Below, one piece after another: positions 58,701 to 64,000 of a DNA stretch of 64,000 nt. How positions within the stretch are numbered: position 1 is the first letter of the stretch; the number at the start of each line of letters is the position of its first letter. The stretch spans positions 31,432,729 to 31,496,728 of the forward strand of contig NC_088779.1 in the NCBI RefSeq assembly GCF_954871325.1, read 5' to 3'. This stretch comes from Gordionus sp. m RMFG-2023 (taxonomy: Eukaryota; Nematomorpha; Gordioida; Chordodea; Parachordodidae). Both the position numbers and the translations under genes were made by a program. The notes beneath the pieces were generated by a model that worked only from the letters and a program-made list of their open reading frames with translations, ran no database searches and was not told where the DNA came from.

Positions 58701-61700
58701 GACCTCTAAGCCAAGCAAAGACGGGCCCATACATATCGGTTTTTACTGAGTTATCCGGCCCGGCCCGAAACTCTTCGACCTGACCCGAGCTTTAGTCGTC
58801 AGTATCATTTTGTATTTCCGGCGTCTGCTTAATGAGGGAGGGGGGGGGGATCTGAAGGGATTTTTATTTTCTCTCTTCTCTTTTTTAAACAATTTTGTTT
58901 ATTAAGTTTACAAAAAAAAAATATGAAATTTTCAACAATTATAAACAAAAATTTATTCCATAATATTTTTTTTTATTGCTAAAAAATAGCGAAGAATTCG
59001 GTAAATCATTAAAAAAAAAATTGAAACATTTTGTGAATCCGTTTGGCAAAAAAATTCCTAAAAAAAAGAGGAGAGAGAAGCTAAGAATTACAAATCAATA
59101 AATTGTCGCGTTGCGATCTATATTTATCATTTCTTTTGTGAAGTAGGGGACAAAAAAAATAATCTGTCGAAATTGGCATAGTCAATAACGCGAAGAAATG
59201 AGTTGTAAGCAATTAATTATAGGAATGGAGAAGGTGTAGATAAAAAATGGAAAAGATTCAATCCAAAAAATATTTACATCCTCCTCTTTGTTAAATATAA
59301 AAATGATGTAAAAATTATGTCAAACTTAAAACGAGGTTCAAAAAAAAAACATTCTAATCAATTAGTTTGGAAAAATATGGCGAATATTAGAGATTGGCAA
59401 TTGGCATAGCCAAGTTGATATTTCTAGTAAACGCGATCTTTAGTAAAAAAAATCGTCGTATTTTTTGTATAAAAGCTGTGCCTATGATGGCCAGATATCT
59501 GAACTACTGAAGAAATCTGGATTTAGACGCGGCAAAAGATAGTTCCAACCCCAGCCAGAAGAGTTTGTTCATAAACCTTCCTATTGGACGATTTTAGGGC
59601 GCTAAAGTTAAAAGGGAAGATATGGGGTGGGGTTGATAATAAAAAATTTGGTCGTTGTGGGTAAGTTGCTATCTATGGTGACGGTTCAATTATTCATTTT
59701 TTAAAAAAAAAATGCGTTTAAATATGTGAATCAAATTTTTACCGGGGATAGCAAGGAAAAATAATACCCAAAAATTATGTTTAATAAAATAAGACCCATG
59801 ATGAGCCTATTTAAATGAAAATCGCTCTTCCGACCAACATCTATTTCATCGTTTTATTGCCATTTTCAGAAAAGTTCCTAAAAAAAATTGAGTAAAATAA
59901 GGCTAAAATAGGTCTTGACCTGCTCGGCTCGACCTAACATTTCAGCCAATTTTGTTAATAAATGTCCAAACCTTTGTTCCATCTACCAGCAAAACCTCCA
60001 GACTTGCCTAATATTTTCTTGTCCAAAAAAGAAATACAAATAACCTTCATTTAATAAAGATAAAAAAAACCATCTTATTTGTTTTTAATCCAAAATATGA
60101 ACTTTTGTTTTTAAAAATATTTCAAAAATTATATTTCGCATCTTTGTATCACGCAATAATAAGTTGTTAAAAGGCGGCCGGCCACTATTGAACTAAACGA
60201 TTTTTAAATTTTTTCTTCACCTCATTCTAAATTCATGTTAAAAAAGATATTTTTGTTGCTTATAATAATCATATCTTTTTTACAAAAAAAATAACGAATA
60301 AATAAGGCATGCCTTACGTGTTACGCATTCATAGCAGGCGAAGCTTATATCGTTACGTAATTTCTGGTAATGATTCATATAAAAACAATGGCAGGTATTA
60401 CGGATTTGAAATTACTCATTTTAAAAAAAAAATTAATCAAGAATTACATTTTTTATTTAAAAAAAATAAAATTCGAAACTTATAGCGATAAATGTAGGGA
60501 CCTCTAACACTAGGGGAGAGGGGATCCCAGTAGGAGGAGATACCCTTCTAGCCATACATGAATCATGAATCAGTGTCATTCACTCGAGGAGAATCTAGGG
60601 GGTATTGGGTGAATGTAGAAAAACGTAAGGGTGAAAAGAATGTACAAAACAATATTGTATTTTATAAGTATAAAATGATGCCCTATAAAAGATTTAAACT
60701 TTACAAATATCATCAAGTGACAAAAGTGCAACCAAATTCAGGACCAAGGAAGACCACTTGGGTGTTGGCAAAAGAATGGTGTGAGCAATGCCACGACCAA
60801 ATCTAATGTTAGAACCACGGGTAAATGATAAAAAGCTAGGCGACGCGATAATCCGAGAAATATATTTCCGCGTTGAAACGAATAAATCGAGATCGACAAC
60901 ACTAATTCCACTAATTGGCACTATCCCACTCCCATATCCAATGCTCAGCAGCAGTGGAATTGCAAATATGCCAAAAAACAAAACATTATCGAATTTTTTT
61001 TTTGAAAAATTAACATAATTGTGCCTTTAATTTTTGACTTATCAAATTTCAAAAAATTTTTTGTTTTTAGATCCCATTAATTTAATTATTATTTTATAAG
61101 GCGAGTAATATATAAGTATTTTAGTAATGATATGATATGATATCCATCATAAATCATGTAATTCATAAAAGCTATTATTTATTTTGAAGCTAATAATTTC
61201 CAGATGTAAATTAGTTTGTAAAGGGATTTTTTCGAGTCATAAATTATTGATCAAATTTTTGGTTATAATGAAAAAGGGGATACTACAATATTCTTCACGT
61301 TTTTAATATATAACATATGAATGACAAAAATGTTTTCGCGTGAATAAGCCATTAGGAGAAGATTGGATGGAAGGGGAATAAAATCCATTATAATAAAGGT
61401 CATTTTTTTAAGCGAAGGTCAGCCGAGCCGAGACAGTTATGACTAGTAGGCGTGGTTTAACGCGATTTGATCGATTTTAAATTAAGATATGAACCAAAAT
61501 AATATTATGCAAACCTCGAGAATTTGTTAATAGATATTCAAATCTTAGTTTACGAATATCTGTTGCCTGCCGCTGATAGGTTTTTAATCTATGAGTAACT
61601 CTAGCGGAGGATAATGCATTCTATTACAAAGAATTTGAAATGTATTCATCCTATTTAAATTATCAATGTCAAACACGTAATTTATAGGGAGAAGATCCTT

Positions 61701-63229
61701 TTTTTTTGCCAACATGCGACCCACTTTTATAGGAGGAAAGATGACAATGAAAATTTCATTCACATTTAATCCTATTACATATCAATTTATTAACTAAAAC
61801 TTATTTTATTTTTTTTTTAAAAAATGCATACAGATTTATTTTAATCTGTTACTTACTTATTACTTCGCTTTTTAAATCCAATCCTCTTTAACTTTCATCA
61901 ATTCCTTCTCCATCCCTGGGGGATGGATCCATTCCATTCATGTATATATTCATTAAAAATTAAATTAGATTTAAGTGTCACACACACGTAAATTCAACTA
62001 GACTTGTATCGAATCTTATTTTTTGTATTTTAAAATATCGGTTATCGGGTTGTAATGTAATAGCTAAATTGACCAATTCGATAAAACAGATTTTAAAAAA
62101 TGAACTACGATACAAATATAAATATTAATTTGGACCCGTCATATTTAGGCAAAGAGGTGTCTGGTTAAGTGTAGATGTTAGGTATATATATACAACTGAA
62201 GAATTTTCATGGAGCCGAGAATGAGAATTAGCCCTTTAAAAATGTCCTAGCTATTGCTGGACAATTATATTATTTTTCGGTAAAAAGAGCTTATTCTAAC
62301 TATCCGCTAATCAACATTCGCGTCGTTTACGGTATGACAGTCAAAAAAAAATTGGAGTTTATCGCAGGCGTAAATAGAAGGATTTATATACCACACTCTA
62401 GCCATCAACAACTACGGGGAAGAGGTATTGGCGATTTTCGCTGACTGAGGCAGCGAGCCCTTCAAAGTTAAACATCTAATCTTTACCAAATTTAGCCCGG
62501 TCCGCGATAACATGTTAACTAAACCGCCGTTAACTATGTCCCGGTCTCAATTTAACTTTCCCAAAACCCGCGTTATCCGCTGAGGTTCAACTCAAAATGG
62601 CGCGCAAAATGACATGTGATATTGAGAGATTTACTTCGTGATCGTTGATCTTTCTTCCCACGACCCGGAAGGAGTTGTGAATCGAATGATGGTACACTTG
62701 AACCTTGGAGATACCCGGACACGTTCCGCAATGGGTCCATTTTTTAACGCCGTCGTCGTACAACATTACGCTGGCCTTCACGGCCACGATCGATTGTTCA
62801 CTGTTATATAAAGGAAATAAAACGGCATACATTCATCTACAAATATTCTCGATACAAAAAAATTTGGTCATAAAAATAGGTTTGACTTCTCGATACACAA
62901 AAGTGCAGTCTGTAAATAGTAGCATGAAGATATTCCGGAAGTTAAAGATACTAATCATATAGCACAAAAATATTTTGTAACCTTAAACAAATTTAGCGTT
63001 ACAGTGTAGGGACCCTGGCCAATATCAGGTGACCATATCTAATACACTGGTCAATATTAGGCCCTGCCTTATATTGTAACCAAATTTCGATGATTTTTCT
63101 ATAAAATGTAACGGGCCAGGTTTTTGCCCGTCTTTAAATAAAAGAGATAAAGGGAATAAATTAGAAGTCACGCATATATTTCGTTCTATTTTTCTAAAGT
63201 CAAGGGGGGTATTCATTCCCTTACATCAT
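52781..63229 (-). CDS. ENAH: Enabled/VASP family actin-assembly protein
   Basis: Exons 5' to 3' (minus strand): 63225-63229 (inferred), 62635-62800, 57177-57348, 56788-57085, 55740-55855, 55289-55593, 54636-55198, 54062-54297, 53613-53733 (or 53736), 53025-53104 (or 53155) and 52781-52809. The shortest form is 2091 nt, 696 aa, with all phases consistent. The EVH1 domain fills residues 1-110: MxEQSI start, [26 protein letters not shown]. The aromatic triad Y16, W23 and F77 falls at the Mena positions. EVH2 has the G-actin site [11 protein letters not shown], the F-actin site [15 protein letters not shown] and a C-terminal tetramerisation helix [19 protein letters not shown] ending LELKKR, like VASP. 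Ena proteins bind proline-rich ligands and extend actin filaments at leading edges and junctions. Odd: the linker is Asn/Ser-rich and only one short run (RPPPLP) of the usual proline-rich core is present. The symbol is for the family; flies call it ena. Confidence 0.94.
53275..53490. repeat. Tandem duplication of ~100 bp in an Ena intron
   Basis: AAATTTACACCCGTTTCTAT...GTGTTTTCGAGCGTATGTAC...TTAGGCGGGTTTTTTG occurs twice in direct tandem; the second copy lacks about 15 bp. Confidence 0.9.
53734..54061 (-). repeat. Tandemly duplicated Ena intron
   Basis: 53892-54061 (170 bp) and 53734-53891 (158 bp) are near-identical copies. Each runs on the minus strand from the donor GTAAATAATGATGCC through CGAAGACCGGAAGTC to the acceptor side TTGGTTGATAGGAG. 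The duplication spans splice site to splice site. Confidence 0.9.
53892..53894 (-). other. Possible 3-nt micro-exon (GAG) between duplicated introns
   Basis: On the minus strand GATAG-GAG-GTAAAT: a full acceptor directly followed by a full donor, created by tandem duplication of the intron (see next entry). If used it would insert one codon without changing phase; if skipped, both intron copies are removed together. Confidence 0.35.
56788..57085 (-). CDS. Ena exon: Asn/His/Gly/Ser-rich linker after EVH1
   Basis: 98 full codons, open from an AAAAAAG acceptor to TACAA/GTAATA. The composition ([24 protein letters not shown]) is low complexity and GC-rich compared with its surroundings. Phases fit on both sides (G+AT and AA+T). 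Confidence 0.9.
57349..58189. other. Ena 5.3-kb intron, 3' part; GGGTCGGG patch
   Basis: Non-coding. 57890-57960 carries CACTGACGG and GGGTCGGG/CCGACCCGAATCCCGACC, probably the left subterminal part of the hAT remnant. Confidence 0.5.
58190..58380 (+). pseudogene. hAT transposase C-terminal dimerisation fragment
   Basis: Reads [23 protein letters not shown], then [21 protein letters not shown], the hAT dimerisation signature (W-x-N...YLAIPATSASSER...). Only this C-terminal part is left and it loses similarity after RPLRNL. It lies inside the Ena intron on the opposite strand to Ena. Confidence 0.85.
58681..58806. repeat. Right subterminal region of the hAT remnant
   Basis: GGTCGGGAGACCTC, CCGGCCCGGCCCGAAA and CTGACCCGAG, ending near CGTCAGTA. 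An 8-bp inverted match (ACTGACGG left, ACTGACGA right) with 57905 suggests element ends, but no target duplication was found. Confidence 0.45.
58807..62369. other. Ena intron 5' part, no gene recognised
   Basis: Contains G10 (58840-58849) and an inverted, degenerate relative of MITE copy 1 near 61500-61550 (CTCGAGGTTTGCATAA on the minus strand). There are also overlapping frames at 60558-61018 of better-than-average codon variety with no recognised family. Confidence 0.45.
62370..62580 (+). other. GC-richer coding-like stretch of unknown origin
   Basis: The + frame reads [19 protein letters not shown] then, past one stop, [18 protein letters not shown] and [17 protein letters not shown]. It ends 55 bp from the EVH1 exon on the other strand. 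It may be a fragment of a mobile-element protein; not identified. Confidence 0.3.
62635..62800 (-). CDS. Ena exon: first half of the EVH1 domain
   Basis: Opens after ATAACAG with T that completes the second codon, then [21 protein letters not shown], and ends INDHE before GTAAAT. Contains Y16 and W23 of the ligand groove. Confidence 0.95.
63225..63229 (-). CDS. Inferred first coding exon of Ena (ATG AT)
   Basis: ATGAT directly before GTAAGG. Joined to 62800 it gives M-I-EQSI, matching M-S/T-EQSI in known Ena proteins, with right phase and numbering. Such a short exon could also lie elsewhere upstream. Confidence 0.45.
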
Positions 63230-63779
63230 GCTTCGTGATGTGTGGGTAAGGGAGCTTACGTGAACTGGGGTTAGGTGGTCTACATGATATAACTATTATT
63301 ATAAACAATGATGAGAGTAGCAAGATCTCTTAAAATTTACTATTCTTTATTCGATTTCGAAAAAAATTTCAAAATTTTTCCCATTTGCCTAGCCTAGTTA
63401 TGAGATGTGTATAAGAAATAAGGAAAAAATATATTATTTGTATTAGATCAAAAGATCTTCGCTCATTGTGAATCAGATACTTTTTAATGTTATTAACATC
63501 GTTAATCAAATAATCAATTATAATTATTATATAATACATTACATTACACTGTGAATGTGATAGATATAAAAAAAATTTTAAAAAAAAAACATCAAATAAC
63601 TTGCCAATCGCGATAAATTACTGTATGGATAATATCATTTTACGATTTTATAACTTTTATTTATTATCGTCATAATCATAATTTTATGCCTTTTAAAATT
63701 TTCTCTAAGGCACAAAAATAAAAGGGAAAAAACATTATCTCGAACCGAACCCCTTACCCTCCCCTAACTTACCGGTTCG
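63230..63779. other. Presumed Ena 5' flank
   Basis: AT-rich sequence upstream (on the minus strand) of the inferred Ena start. No TATA box or other element could be assigned with confidence. Confidence 0.35.
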
Positions 63780-64000
63780 AATTTTTATTTTTCCGAATCC
63801 GACCCGACCCGGCCCGAACCCGAATTTTTTTTAAAAAAATTTTGCCGGCCTGGCCCTAATTTATTTATATATAGAAATAATTTTATAATTACTCAAAATA
63901 AACGATACATGTTATATGGCTACTATCTATAAATAAAATCACACATTTTTATTTTGCATAAAAAAATTCGACATAAAAATTGATAAATTAGATATATTTT
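63780..64000. repeat. GGCCCG repeat, third copy, running off the window
   Basis: CCGACCCGACCCGGCCCGAA, then AATTTTTTTTAAAAA, and at the edge AAAATTGATAAATTAGATAT. These are the same two half-units as at 14120-14430. Confidence 0.6.

Noticed and set aside
60558-61018. Overlapping frames on both strands as a gene
   Set aside because: No domain, splice partner or hydrophobic pattern recognised; lies inside an Ena intron with no support.

Overview
This is an AT-rich window (roughly three quarters A+T) from an animal genome. Four intron-containing metazoan genes can be rebuilt at splice-site level. They are an NSRP1/CCDC55-type nuclear-speckle splicing factor (+, 22309-26192), a short collagen with a thrombospondin-N-like (TSPN) domain (-, 28006-37490), maleylacetoacetate isomerase GSTZ1 (+, 44635-49340) and an Enabled/VASP actin regulator (-, 52781-63229). 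An EVH1/EVH2 Ena protein together with a TSPN collagen means a metazoan. The AT content, small introns and weak splice signals suggest an invertebrate; the phylum cannot be named from the sequence.

Layout. 1-7.4 kb holds two fossil, minus-strand LTR-retrotransposon remnants of the Ty3/Gypsy type and a 350-bp sequence duplicated 1 kb apart. 7.4-22.1 kb has no host gene. It contains a 1.7-kb TIR element with a 9-bp target duplication, a tRNA-like sequence, a dispersed CGCCATCTGATGG repeat family, a decayed LINE reverse transcriptase (14.7-17.1 kb), and a 4.8-kb foldback element whose ~1-kb arms are inverted copies. 22.3-26.2 kb is the NSRP1 gene, whose last intron is mostly a MITE. A 961-bp hAT-type element follows. 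28.0-37.5 kb is the collagen gene, with introns carrying a 43-bp tandem array and a BED-finger hAT remnant. 37.5-44.6 kb is intergenic. 44.6-49.3 kb is GSTZ1, with a 266-bp tandem array in intron 2. 49.4-52.8 kb is intergenic with two copies of one MITE family. 52.8-63.2 kb is the Ena gene, with a 5.3-kb intron holding a hAT transposase tail. The window ends in a GGCCCG-rich repeat related to one at 14.2 kb.

The four genes are unrelated in function (RNA splicing, extracellular matrix, tyrosine catabolism, actin assembly) and form no operon. In each model the reading phases agree across every junction. For NSRP1, GSTZ1 and Ena the summed coding lengths are exact multiples of three: 1449, 639 and 2091 nt. 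This is strong internal support without any database search.

The most unusual items are a tandemly duplicated Ena intron that leaves a possible 3-nt micro-exon, the large foldback element with CTCF-like motifs in opposite orientation in its arms, an Ena protein whose usual proline-rich core is almost absent and replaced by Asn-rich sequence, and a minimal TSPN collagen with a Gln-rich tail. I found no CRISPR array, rRNA, intact tRNA or bacterial-type system.
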